A stretch of DNA of 7,034 nucleotides from the NCBI GenBank assembly GCA_030038955.1, contig JASHQV010000299.1, positions 1 through 7,034 on the forward strand, given 5' to 3'. This document shows, in pieces, positions 1 through 4,812 of the stretch. The stretch is from Solirubrobacteraceae bacterium (GTDB lineage: Bacteria > Actinomycetota > Thermoleophilia > Solirubrobacterales > Solirubrobacteraceae). The notes under the pieces were generated by a model that did not search any database, had not been told where the DNA came from, and worked only from the letters and a program-made list of their open reading frames with translations. The position numbers and the translations under genes are program-made. The number at the start of each line of letters is the position of its first letter. Position 1 is the first letter of the stretch.

Positions 1-74
1 TCAAGCACGACGGCACGGTCGTGCAACGCGGCAGCGACGTCTACCTCGTCGCCCGCCGGTCGGAGCAGCCGTGA
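1..74 (+). CDS. C-terminal tail of an upstream protein, possibly a hot-dog (MaoC-like) hydratase
   Basis: An open frame enters from the left edge (first full codon at base 3) and ends at a TGA at 72-74, leaving 23 readable residues. The visible tail, DGTVVQRGSDVYLVARR followed by a short polar end, has the alternating pattern of a final beta hairpin. It resembles the end of MaoC/FAS1-type dehydratases, where a G-x-x-V-x-x-G-x-x-x-V strand is followed by a basic Arg-Arg end. That resemblance is weak and the family call is tentative. The stop overlaps the GTG start of the next gene (GTGA, 71-74), so the two are very probably one operon and translationally coupled. If it is a hydratase, its pairing with a dehydrogenase would match a beta-oxidation-like hydratase/dehydrogenase couple. 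Confidence 0.5.
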   Translation, partial: KHDGTVVQRGSDVYLVARRSEQP

Positions 75-847
75 AGCTCGACATCGGCGTCAACCGAGAC
101 GCCAGCCCGCGGTTCACCGGACGGATCGCGCTCGTCACCGGTGCGGGCTCGGGGATCGGTGCCGCCACCGCCGGACGGCTGGCCGCCGAGGGCTGCACGG
201 TCGCGTGCAGCGACCGGAACGGCGCGGCCGCGACGGCGACCGCGAGCGCGATCGAGCGGGCCGGTGGACGCGCCATCGCGCTCGTCCACGACGTCACCGA
301 TCGCGCCTCCTGGGACGCGGCTGTGCGGCACTGCGCCGAGTCGTTCGGCGTTGTTGACGTGCTCGTCAACAACGCCGGCTTCGCCCGCGATCGCACGCTG
401 CTGAAGATGTCGGACGCCGAGTGGGACGAGGTGCTCGACGTGCATCTGCGCGGGACCTGGCTCGGCTGCCAGCAGGTGTTGCCGGGGATGCGGGAGCGTG
501 GCCGCGGAGCGATCGTCAACGTCTCCTCGGAGTCGCGTCACGGGTCGTTCGGCCAGGCCAACTACGCTGCCGCCAAGGCTGGCGTCGTCGCGCTGACGCG
601 GACGGTCGCGCTCGAGCAGGCGCGGCATCGAATCCGTTGCAACGCGGTGGCTCCCGGGATGGTCGACACACCACTGACGGGAGCGCTTGACCCGGGCATC
701 GCCCAGCGGCTCCGGGACGCGATCCCGCTCGGCCGGTTCGGCGAGGCACGCGAGATCGCTGCCGTGATCGCGTTCCTTGCCTCGGATGACGCCTCCTACA
801 TCACTGGCCAGACGGTCGCCTGCGACGGTGGCACCACCTGGAGCTGA
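71..847 (+). CDS. Short-chain dehydrogenase/reductase (SDR), FabG/3-hydroxyacyl-CoA dehydrogenase-like
   Basis: A complete 258-residue classical SDR, of normal length for the family. The cofactor motif TGAGSGIG is at residues 23-30. Asp48 at the end of the second beta strand favours NAD(H) over NADP(H). Asp74 (HDV) and NNAG at 100-103 follow. The catalytic set is Ser152, Tyr165 and Lys169 (YAAAK), with APGMVDTP at 194-201 and the usual GQTVACDGG near the C-terminus. The fourth tetrad position, usually Asn, is His125 in LDVHLRG. A V-H-L-(R/K)-G sequence is familiar from 3-hydroxyacyl-CoA dehydrogenases related to peroxisomal MFE-2 and from some FabG-like enzymes, so activity is probably intact. 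The GTG start at 71 overlaps the upstream stop and is preceded by GGAG at 62-65; no better start lies nearer the Rossmann motif. The likely role is NAD-dependent oxidation or reduction of a hydroxy/keto group, perhaps on an acyl-CoA. The substrate is unknown. Confidence 0.93.
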   Translation: MKLDIGVNRDASPRFTGRIALVTGAGSGIGAATAGRLAAEGCTVACSDRNGAAATATASAIERAGGRAIALVHDVTDRASWDAAVRHCAESFGVVDVLVNNAGFARDRTLLKMSDAEWDEVLDVHLRGTWLGCQQVLPGMRERGRGAIVNVSSESRHGSFGQANYAAAKAGVVALTRTVALEQARHRIRCNAVAPGMVDTPLTGALDPGIAQRLRDAIPLGRFGEAREIAAVIAFLASDDASYITGQTVACDGGTTWS

Positions 848-863
848 GCCCGGGCGCTTCAGC
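843..863. terminator. Small inverted repeat spanning two convergent stop codons
   Basis: Only 11 bp separate the stop of the SDR gene (TGA, 845-847) from that of the opposing synthetase gene (TCA on the plus strand, 859-861). An inverted repeat covers the junction: GCTGA at 843-847 pairs with TCAGC at 859-863. The stem can extend by GC/GC (848-849 with 856-857) across one bulged T, leaving a CCGGGC loop. Both stop codons lie inside the arms. There is no T-run on either side, so this is not a textbook intrinsic terminator. It could be a GC-only bidirectional stop or chance in GC-rich DNA. Confidence 0.3.
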
Positions 864-2292
864 CGCGCGCTGACAAGAGCCCAGCGAGCTGGCTCACGGC
901 TTGCTTGAGCGAGCCGCCGACGAACACGCCATGATCGCGCAGCACGTCGGCCGCGGGTGAGTCCGGGTACATCGTGTGCACGCTCAGCGCCCGTCCGGTT
1001 GCGGCAGCTGAGGCCGCCAGCGCCCGGGCACCGCGAAGCTCGTCCTCCGCGAAACGCTCCGAATAGTCCTGATAGCCGCCGAAGCATCCCGCGACCAGGA
1101 TCCCTGCGACCTCGCCGGAGCGCATCACCGCGGCCGCGGCCCGGTCGAAGCTGCGGATGTCCCGCTCACCGGCGCCAGCGAGGTCGATTGGATTATCGAC
1201 CGCCGCGGTCTCGGTCAACCTCGGGCGGAGCTGCGTGACCAGTCGCTCGCTGAAGCGTGGAACACGCAGGCCGGCACGCTCGGCGAGCGTCGTCGCCAGC
1301 GCGGCATGCCCGCCCCCATCGGCGACGATCGCGACCGAGGGCCGATCCCGCTTGGCTCGCGCCCCTGGATGCGGCTCAGGACCGTCGCTGGATCGCCACC
1401 CGCGGTCGCGCGGCGATGGCCGCCGCAGGGCCGCGGCGGCGGCTTCGATCAGCTCGCTTGGGTCGGCGGCTCGTTCGATCCCGCCCGCCCGGCAGAGCTC
1501 GTCGAGCTCGGCCCGCGCCGCCGGTACCGAGCCGGTGTGCGAGGCGACGACCCGCGATGTCGCCCGGCTTCGTTCCGGCGCCATCAGCAGCACCGGCTTG
1601 CCGCGCTCGCCGGCTGCGACGGCCGCCTCGGCGAGCGCGCCAGGATTGCTCAGATCCTCCAGGTAGACGGCAATCAGCTGCGTCTGTTGGTGCTCGAGCA
1701 GCGACCGGAGCGCGGTCGCGCCGTCGATCCCGGCCTGGTTGCCGGTCGACACGAACCGCGAGAAGCCGAGTCCTCTCGCTTCCGCCAGCCGCCCAAGCTC
1801 GAGGCCGATGTTCCCGCTCTGCGAGACGAAGCCGATCGATCCTCGCGGCAACGCTGCCGGCACGAGCTCGAGCTCGGTTGAAGCGTCGAACACGCCGAGG
1901 CAGTTCGGGCCCAGCAGGATCGCGCCGGCAGCGCGCACGCGAGTGGCGAGCTCCACCTCTTGCGCGCGGCGGTCGGTGAGGGTGCCGACGAACGACGAGA
2001 TCACCACGATCGCGCGCGCGCCAGCAGCCAGCGCCTCGTCGACGACGGTCGGCACCGCCGCCGGCCGGACGGCGATCACGGCCAGCTCGACCGGCGCGGC
2101 CAGCTCCGCCAGCGAGGCATACGCCGCGCGCCCGAGCACGGTCCCGCCGCGACCGTTGACGAGCGCGACCACCCGCCGGCGCTCCCCTCGCAGCGCGCTC
2201 TGCGCGAGCCAGTTCCCCCACTTGCGCGTGTCGTCGGAGGCACCGACGACGGCGACCGACGCAGGGTCGTACAGCGAGCGCAGCGCGGCCAT
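859..2292 (-). CDS. Acyl-CoA synthetase (NDP/ADP-forming), CoA-ligase alpha subunit without ATP-grasp domain
   Basis: A 477-residue protein with the three-domain plan of the alpha subunit of ADP-forming acetyl/acyl-CoA synthetases, which are succinyl-CoA synthetase relatives. An N-terminal Rossmann CoA-binding domain has LYDPASVAVVGASDD at residues 7-21 and GPNCLGVFD at 128-136. A first ligase domain has FVSQSGNIG at 155-163 and SRFVSTGNQAGID at 178-190. The phospho-histidine loop is ASHTGS at 250-255 (His252), with Glu212 in the VYLED segment upstream. A Pro/Arg-rich linker (about 291-318) leads to the last domain, which has NPIDLAG at 367-373. Fused enzymes carry an additional ATP-grasp domain and are around 700 residues; this one stops at the alpha length, so a separate beta subunit is needed for acid + CoA + ATP <-> acyl-CoA + ADP + Pi. 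Start choice: an in-frame ATG at 2328 would add 12 residues, but a TATAAT box lies inside that extension. ATG 2292 has AGGGAG at 2296-2301 and places the conserved LYDP motif at the normal distance from the N-terminus. Confidence 0.9.
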   Translation of the reverse strand: MAALRSLYDPASVAVVGASDDTRKWGNWLAQSALRGERRRVVALVNGRGGTVLGRAAYASLAELAAPVELAVIAVRPAAVPTVVDEALAAGARAIVVISSFVGTLTDRRAQEVELATRVRAAGAILLGPNCLGVFDASTELELVPAALPRGSIGFVSQSGNIGLELGRLAEARGLGFSRFVSTGNQAGIDGATALRSLLEHQQTQLIAVYLEDLSNPGALAEAAVAAGERGKPVLLMAPERSRATSRVVASHTGSVPAARAELDELCRAGGIERAADPSELIEAAAAALRRPSPRDRGWRSSDGPEPHPGARAKRDRPSVAIVADGGGHAALATTLAERAGLRVPRFSERLVTQLRPRLTETAAVDNPIDLAGAGERDIRSFDRAAAAVMRSGEVAGILVAGCFGGYQDYSERFAEDELRGARALAASAAATGRALSVHTMYPDSPAADVLRDHGVFVGGSLKQAVSQLAGLLSARG

Positions 2293-2295
2293 CGG

Positions 2296-2301
2296 CTCCC
2301 T
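2296..2301 (-). promoter_or_regulatory. Ribosome binding site that decides the synthetase start
   Basis: On the minus strand AGGGAG lies 3 nt (CCG) before the ATG at 2292; taking AGGG as the core, the spacing is 5 nt. The upstream in-frame ATG at 2328 has no comparable purine-rich site in front of it. Together with the TATAAT box at 2314-2319, this favours the shorter 477-residue protein and a leader of about 15 nt. Confidence 0.6.
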
Positions 2302-2313
2302 GGTGATTTTTGC

Positions 2314-2319
2314 ATTATA
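2314..2319 (-). promoter_or_regulatory. Probable -10 box of the acyl-CoA synthetase promoter
   Basis: A perfect TATAAT reads on the minus strand (ATTATA on the plus strand), 21 nt before the chosen ATG, which is rare in DNA this GC-rich. No good -35 is present. The best match is GTATCA at 2336-2341, with a 16-nt spacer and 3 of 6 consensus bases. There is no TGn extension either. Transcription would begin near 2307 on an A-rich stretch. A strong -10 with a weak -35, next to an inverted repeat filling the spacer, suggests a regulated promoter; that last step is inference. Confidence 0.55.
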
Positions 2320-2323
2320 TGCG

Positions 2324-2339
2324 ATCATGTTCGCATGAT
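2324..2339. promoter_or_regulatory. Inverted repeat (candidate operator) in the synthetase promoter
   Basis: ATCATG (2324-2329), TTCG (2330-2333), CATGAT (2334-2339) form a perfect 6-bp-arm inverted repeat. It ends 4 bp from the TATAAT box, in the -10/-35 spacer of the minus-strand promoter. A protein bound here would block polymerase. In RNA the arms would make a short hairpin with a UUCG loop, closed by G-C rather than the extra-stable C-G. Its position upstream of the expected transcript start favours a DNA role. Its arms differ from those of the repeat at 2438-2455, so the same protein need not bind both. Confidence 0.4.
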
Positions 2340-2353
2340 ACGCTCATGACGGG

Positions 2354-2371
2354 GACGGTTTGCGGTCGGTT
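2354..2371 (+). repeat. Pair of G(A/T)CGGTT direct repeats 11 bp apart
   Basis: GACGGTT at 2354-2360 and GTCGGTT at 2365-2371 are spaced 11 bp start to start, about one helical turn, in the middle of the divergent intergenic region. A related CGGTCAGT is at 2431-2438, just before the palindrome upstream of the regulator gene; CGGTCGGT at 2363-2370 matches it at 7 of 8 bases. Same-face repeats of this kind are typical of activator sites, but the motif is short and GC-rich, so chance is possible. Confidence 0.25.
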
Positions 2372-2400
2372 AATAGATGTACAAATTTGCTCGAAACCGC

Positions 2401-2429
2401 TTGACAGCGCCGCTCCCGATCGCTATTTA
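2401..2429 (+). promoter_or_regulatory. Probable promoter of the TetR regulator gene and transporter operon
   Basis: A consensus -35 TTGACA is at 2401-2406, followed after exactly 17 bp by TATTTA at 2424-2429, which keeps the first three bases of a -10 box. The predicted transcript start is near 2436, giving a leader of about 40 nt before the ATG at 2476. The 18-bp palindrome at 2438-2455 would then begin just after the start site. The 61-bp gap after the regulator gene holds no terminator, so this promoter may drive the whole transporter operon. Confidence 0.55.
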
Positions 2430-2437
2430 ACGGTCAG

Positions 2438-2455
2438 TCCAAATCATCATTTGGA
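2438..2455. promoter_or_regulatory. Palindromic candidate operator for autoregulation by the TetR protein
   Basis: TCCAAAT (2438-2444), CATC (2445-2448), ATTTGGA (2449-2455) is a perfect inverted repeat with 7-bp arms and a 4-bp centre. It sits 8 bp downstream of the predicted -10 and 20 bp before the regulator's ATG, the classical place for autorepression by a TetR dimer. A second, shorter palindrome, CAAATTTG at 2382-2389, contains the same CAAAT/ATTTG half-sites with the centre collapsed and lies just upstream of the -35. Binding by the neighbouring regulator is inferred from position and symmetry, not shown. Confidence 0.5.
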
Positions 2456-2475
2456 ACGAGGGTTTGAGAGGACAG

Positions 2476-3138
2476 ATGACGGTGGCAAGCGAGGCTCGTT
2501 CACGGCCACGACGCCCACGCGACAAAGTGCGCCGCCCGGAGATCCTGGCGGCGACGGTCGAGCTGGTGCGAGAGCAGGGGCTGTGGAGCGTGCGCGTCTC
2601 TGACGTCGCCAAGCGCGCCGGCACCAGCCCAGCCAGCGTCATCTACTACTTCGGCACCAAGGACCAGCTGTTCGAGCACGCGATCGGCGATGCCGACGCC
2701 GAGTTCTACGCCAAGCTGTGGCCGGAGCTCGACACGCTCGCGAGCGCGCTCGACCGGCTGGCGCGGCTGGTTGTGCGCTCGAGCATGAGCGAGTGGGTGC
2801 TGTGGATGGACCTTTGGGTGTACGCGCGCCGCCATCCGGAGATGCTGGCGGCTGAGAACAGCTACCACGCGCGCTGGTGCGCGACGATCGCGGACATCAT
2901 CCGCCACGGTCAGGCGCGCAAGGAGTTCCGAGCGGTCGATGCCGACGGGGTCGCGGCCAGGCTCGGGGCGCTGACCAACGGCCTGGCGGTCCGCCTCGTG
3001 CTCGAGGAGAGGAGCTTCACCCGCGAGGACTACGTGCTGTCGTCGCTGGCGAGCGCCGCCGCCGAGCTGGGGTGCAGCCTCGATGCGCTGCGTGAGGCCG
3101 CCGCAAACGTGCCGTCCGAATGGACGGCAGAGGAGTAG
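2476..3138 (+). CDS. TetR-family transcriptional regulator, BetI-like C-terminal domain
   Basis: A 220-residue regulator. An Arg-rich tail (residues 1-20) is followed by the TetR DNA-binding domain. Helix 1 is at about 21-35, and the helix-turn-helix is at about 38-60 in VSDVAKRAGTSPASVIYYFGTKDQLFE, the family's diagnostic stretch ending Y-Y-F-x-x-K-D-x-L. The ligand domain has W-V-L-W-M-D-L-W-x-x-A-R-R-H-P-E, then IIRHGQARKEFRAVDADG and LTNGLAVRLVLEE, the pattern of BetI-type (TetR_C_6) domains, which often sense small metabolites or acyl-CoAs. The ATG at 2476 follows GAGAGGA at 2466-2472. A TTG at 2464 would add four residues without its own binding site, and a GTG at 2482 is a less likely alternative. 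The gene is divergent from the CoA synthetase and 61 bp ahead of the transporter genes, so repression of both is plausible. The effector is unknown. Confidence 0.92.
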   Translation: MTVASEARSRPRRPRDKVRRPEILAATVELVREQGLWSVRVSDVAKRAGTSPASVIYYFGTKDQLFEHAIGDADAEFYAKLWPELDTLASALDRLARLVVRSSMSEWVLWMDLWVYARRHPEMLAAENSYHARWCATIADIIRHGQARKEFRAVDADGVAARLGALTNGLAVRLVLEERSFTREDYVLSSLASAAAELGCSLDALREAAANVPSEWTAEE

Positions 3139-3140
3139 GG

Positions 3141-3179
3141 ATGAGATCGCGCCCGCCGACGGCCGGCGTCAATCGGTGA
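3141..3179 (+). other. Possible 12-codon mini-ORF between regulator and binding protein
   Basis: ATG at 3141 opens a 12-residue frame (MRSRPPTAGVNR) ending at TGA 3177-3179. It is preceded by AGGAG at 3131-3135, inside the last codons of the regulator gene, with a 5-nt gap, which is a very good ribosome site. Its stop overlaps a GTG (3176-3178) that is in frame with the binding-protein gene and would add 8 residues to it. It may be a coupling leader or accidental. No conservation can be judged from one sequence. Confidence 0.2.
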
Positions 3180-3187
3180 AAGCAGAT

Positions 3188-3193
3188 AAGGAG
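3188..3193 (+). promoter_or_regulatory. Strong ribosome binding site fixing the binding-protein start
   Basis: AAGGAG lies 6 nt before ATG 3200. The open frame continues upstream to about 3083 and overlaps the regulator gene, but only ATG 3200 has a proper site. From that start the protein begins directly with a Tat/lipoprotein signal, which confirms it. The earlier in-frame GTG at 3176 would place eight charged residues before the twin-arginine motif. Confidence 0.8.
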
Positions 3194-3199
3194 AGGGTG

Positions 3200-4771
3200 A
3201 TGGATTCGATCAGTCGCCGTGAGCTGCTGTCGGGTGCGGGTAAGGCCGGGCTGGCGCTGAGCGCCGGCGGACTGATCGCCGCCTGCGGGAGCTCGTCTAC
3301 GACCAGCACGCGCACGACCGCGGTGACGGGGTCACCGCGGCACGGCGGGACGCTGACGGCCGGGCTGACGGGCGGCTCGAGCTCGGACACGCTCGACCCC
3401 AACAGCCCCGTCAACAACACGGACTACGCCCGCGTCGCCAACCTCTATGACGCGCTCGTCTGGCAGGACGCGCAGGCACATCCGTACCTGCGCGTGGCCG
3501 AGGAGATAACGCCCAACAAGGACGCGACGGCGTGGACGATCCGGCTGCGCAAGGGGGTGCTGTTCCACGACGGACGCGAGGCGACGGCGGATGACTTGAT
3601 CTTCTCGATCAAGCGAATCGTCAACCCGAAGGCGCCGGGCGAGGCTGCCAACGCGCTCAAGACCGCGCAGGTGAACGCGATCCGCAAGCTCGACCGGTAC
3701 ACGATCGAGCTGCCGTTCTCGAAACCCTATTCGACCTTCTACCTGAGCCTCGCCAACAACATCACGATCTACCTCCTGCCGGTCGACTTCGACCCCAAGA
3801 AGCCGATCGGCACCGGGCCGTTCAAGTACGTAAGCTTCACTCCGGGGGAGCGGTCGGTGTTCGCGCGCTGGGAGCACTACTGGGATCAGCCGCTGCCGTA
3901 CGCCGACCAGCTCGTGATGGTCGACTACAGCGACGAGTCGAGCCAGGTGAACGCGCTGCTGTCCGGTCAGGTCGACGTCGTCAACCTGCTCTCACAGGAT
4001 GTGATCGCGAGCATCACCGGCGGCGGCAAGAAGGTCGTGATCTCCGACGGCGGCGGCTGGAATCCGTTCACGATGCGCGTCGATCAGGCGCCGTTCACCG
4101 ACGTGCGCGTGCGTCAGGCGTTCCGGCTGATGGTCGACCGTCCGAAGATGCTCGAGATCGTGTTTGGTGGTCACGGCACGATCGGCAACGACGTCTTCGC
4201 GATCTGGGATCCGGAGTACGACCACTCGATCCCGCAGCGGCAGCAGGACATCGCGCAGGCGAAGTCGCTGCTGAAGGCGGCCGGGCACGATGGCATGAGC
4301 ATCGAGCTGGTGACCAGCGACATCGCCCAGGGCGTGGTCAACATGGCGGAGGTGTTCGTCCAGGACGCGACGCAGGCGGGCATCAAGGTGAACCTGCGTC
4401 AGGTGACTTCGACCGAGTTCTACGGCCCGAGCTACCTGAAGTGGGTGTTCGCGCAGGACTACTGGTACTACCAGCCCTACTTCCCGCAGGTGGAGCAGGC
4501 GACATTGCCGACCTCACCATTCAACGAGTGTCACTTCGACAACCCCCGCTACATCGCGCTGTACACGCAGGCGCTGGCGACGCTCGACGAATCGAAGCGC
4601 ACGGAGATCGCGCACGAGATGCAGATGATCGACTACAACGAGGGCGGCTACATCATCCCGTTCTTCCCGGCTGTGATCGATGGCTACGCGACGAACGTGG
4701 GCGGCATCGTTCAGTCGAAGACGGGCGCCTCGCTCAACGACTGGGACTTCGAGCACATGTGGCTGACATGA
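3200..4771 (+). CDS. ABC transporter substrate-binding lipoprotein, family 5 (peptide/opine/nickel type)
   Basis: A 523-residue extracytoplasmic solute-binding protein. The N-terminus carries a twin-arginine signal (S5-R6-R7-E-L-L), a hydrophobic stretch and a lipobox, I-A-A-C, with lipidated Cys29, so it should be exported folded by Tat and anchored to the outer face of the membrane. A Ser/Thr linker follows (about 30-46). Family 5 signatures are W-T-I-R-L-R-K-G-V-L-F-H-D-G with ADDLIFSIKRI (112-140), and PIGTGPFKYVSFTPGE (202-217) then W-E-H-Y-W-D. In the C-terminal lobe, where DppA/OppA relatives usually have a G/A-D-Y-x-D-P motif contacting peptide ligands, this protein has QDYWYYQPYF (419-428) and later PFNECHFDNPRY (440-451). 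The ligand may therefore not be a simple peptide, which is inference. It is followed by two permeases and an ATPase of the same system. No cotranslational frame break is visible. Confidence 0.93.
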   Translation: MDSISRRELLSGAGKAGLALSAGGLIAACGSSSTTSTRTTAVTGSPRHGGTLTAGLTGGSSSDTLDPNSPVNNTDYARVANLYDALVWQDAQAHPYLRVAEEITPNKDATAWTIRLRKGVLFHDGREATADDLIFSIKRIVNPKAPGEAANALKTAQVNAIRKLDRYTIELPFSKPYSTFYLSLANNITIYLLPVDFDPKKPIGTGPFKYVSFTPGERSVFARWEHYWDQPLPYADQLVMVDYSDESSQVNALLSGQVDVVNLLSQDVIASITGGGKKVVISDGGGWNPFTMRVDQAPFTDVRVRQAFRLMVDRPKMLEIVFGGHGTIGNDVFAIWDPEYDHSIPQRQQDIAQAKSLLKAAGHDGMSIELVTSDIAQGVVNMAEVFVQDATQAGIKVNLRQVTSTEFYGPSYLKWVFAQDYWYYQPYFPQVEQATLPTSPFNECHFDNPRYIALYTQALATLDESKRTEIAHEMQMIDYNEGGYIIPFFPAVIDGYATNVGGIVQSKTGASLNDWDFEHMWLT

Positions 4772-4812
4772 GTGACGCTGGTGGGCTGACGCCTGCGCCA
4801 GGGGGCAGCTGA
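4768..4812 (+). other. Possible 14-codon mini-ORF bridging binding protein and permease
   Basis: ATG 4768 overlaps the binding-protein stop (ATGA, 4768-4771), and its 14-residue frame (MSDAGGLTPAPGGS) ends at TGA 4810-4812, which shares its last base with the permease ATG (TGATG, 4810-4814). It fills exactly the 40-bp gap. This would let ribosomes pass without release from one gene to the next, as the 4-bp overlaps do elsewhere in this operon. The product, if made, has no recognisable function. The permease also has its own site (AGGGGG, 4800-4805), so coupling is not required. Confidence 0.25.

Noticed and set aside
41..1087. Long minus-strand open frame (about 348 codons) opposite the SDR gene
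   Set aside because: It is a composition shadow of the SDR codons: rich in Arg/Gly/Ala, no recognisable domain, and it crosses the convergent junction.
1257..1979. Plus-strand open frames inside the synthetase gene
   Set aside because: They are Arg/Pro/Ala-rich with no motif; the minus strand carries a complete CoA-ligase alpha protein with its catalytic motif.
2293..2328. 12-residue N-terminal extension of the synthetase (ATG at 2328)
   Set aside because: The extension contains the TATAAT promoter box, lacks a ribosome site, and the next ATG at 2292 has one.
2324..2339. Reading the ATCATG-TTCG-CATGAT repeat as an RNA hairpin or riboswitch element
   Set aside because: It lies upstream of the expected synthetase transcript start and about 60 bp upstream of the regulator's -35, so it is probably not transcribed from either promoter.
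3149..3170. GC-rich inverted repeat CGCCG-ACGGC-CGGCG as a terminator after the regulator gene
   Set aside because: The arms are only 5 bp, there is no T-run, and such repeats are expected by chance at this GC content.
3083..3199. 39-residue upstream extension of the binding protein overlapping the regulator gene
   Set aside because: It would bury the twin-arginine lipoprotein signal; ATG 3200 has an ideal ribosome site and directly yields the signal peptide.
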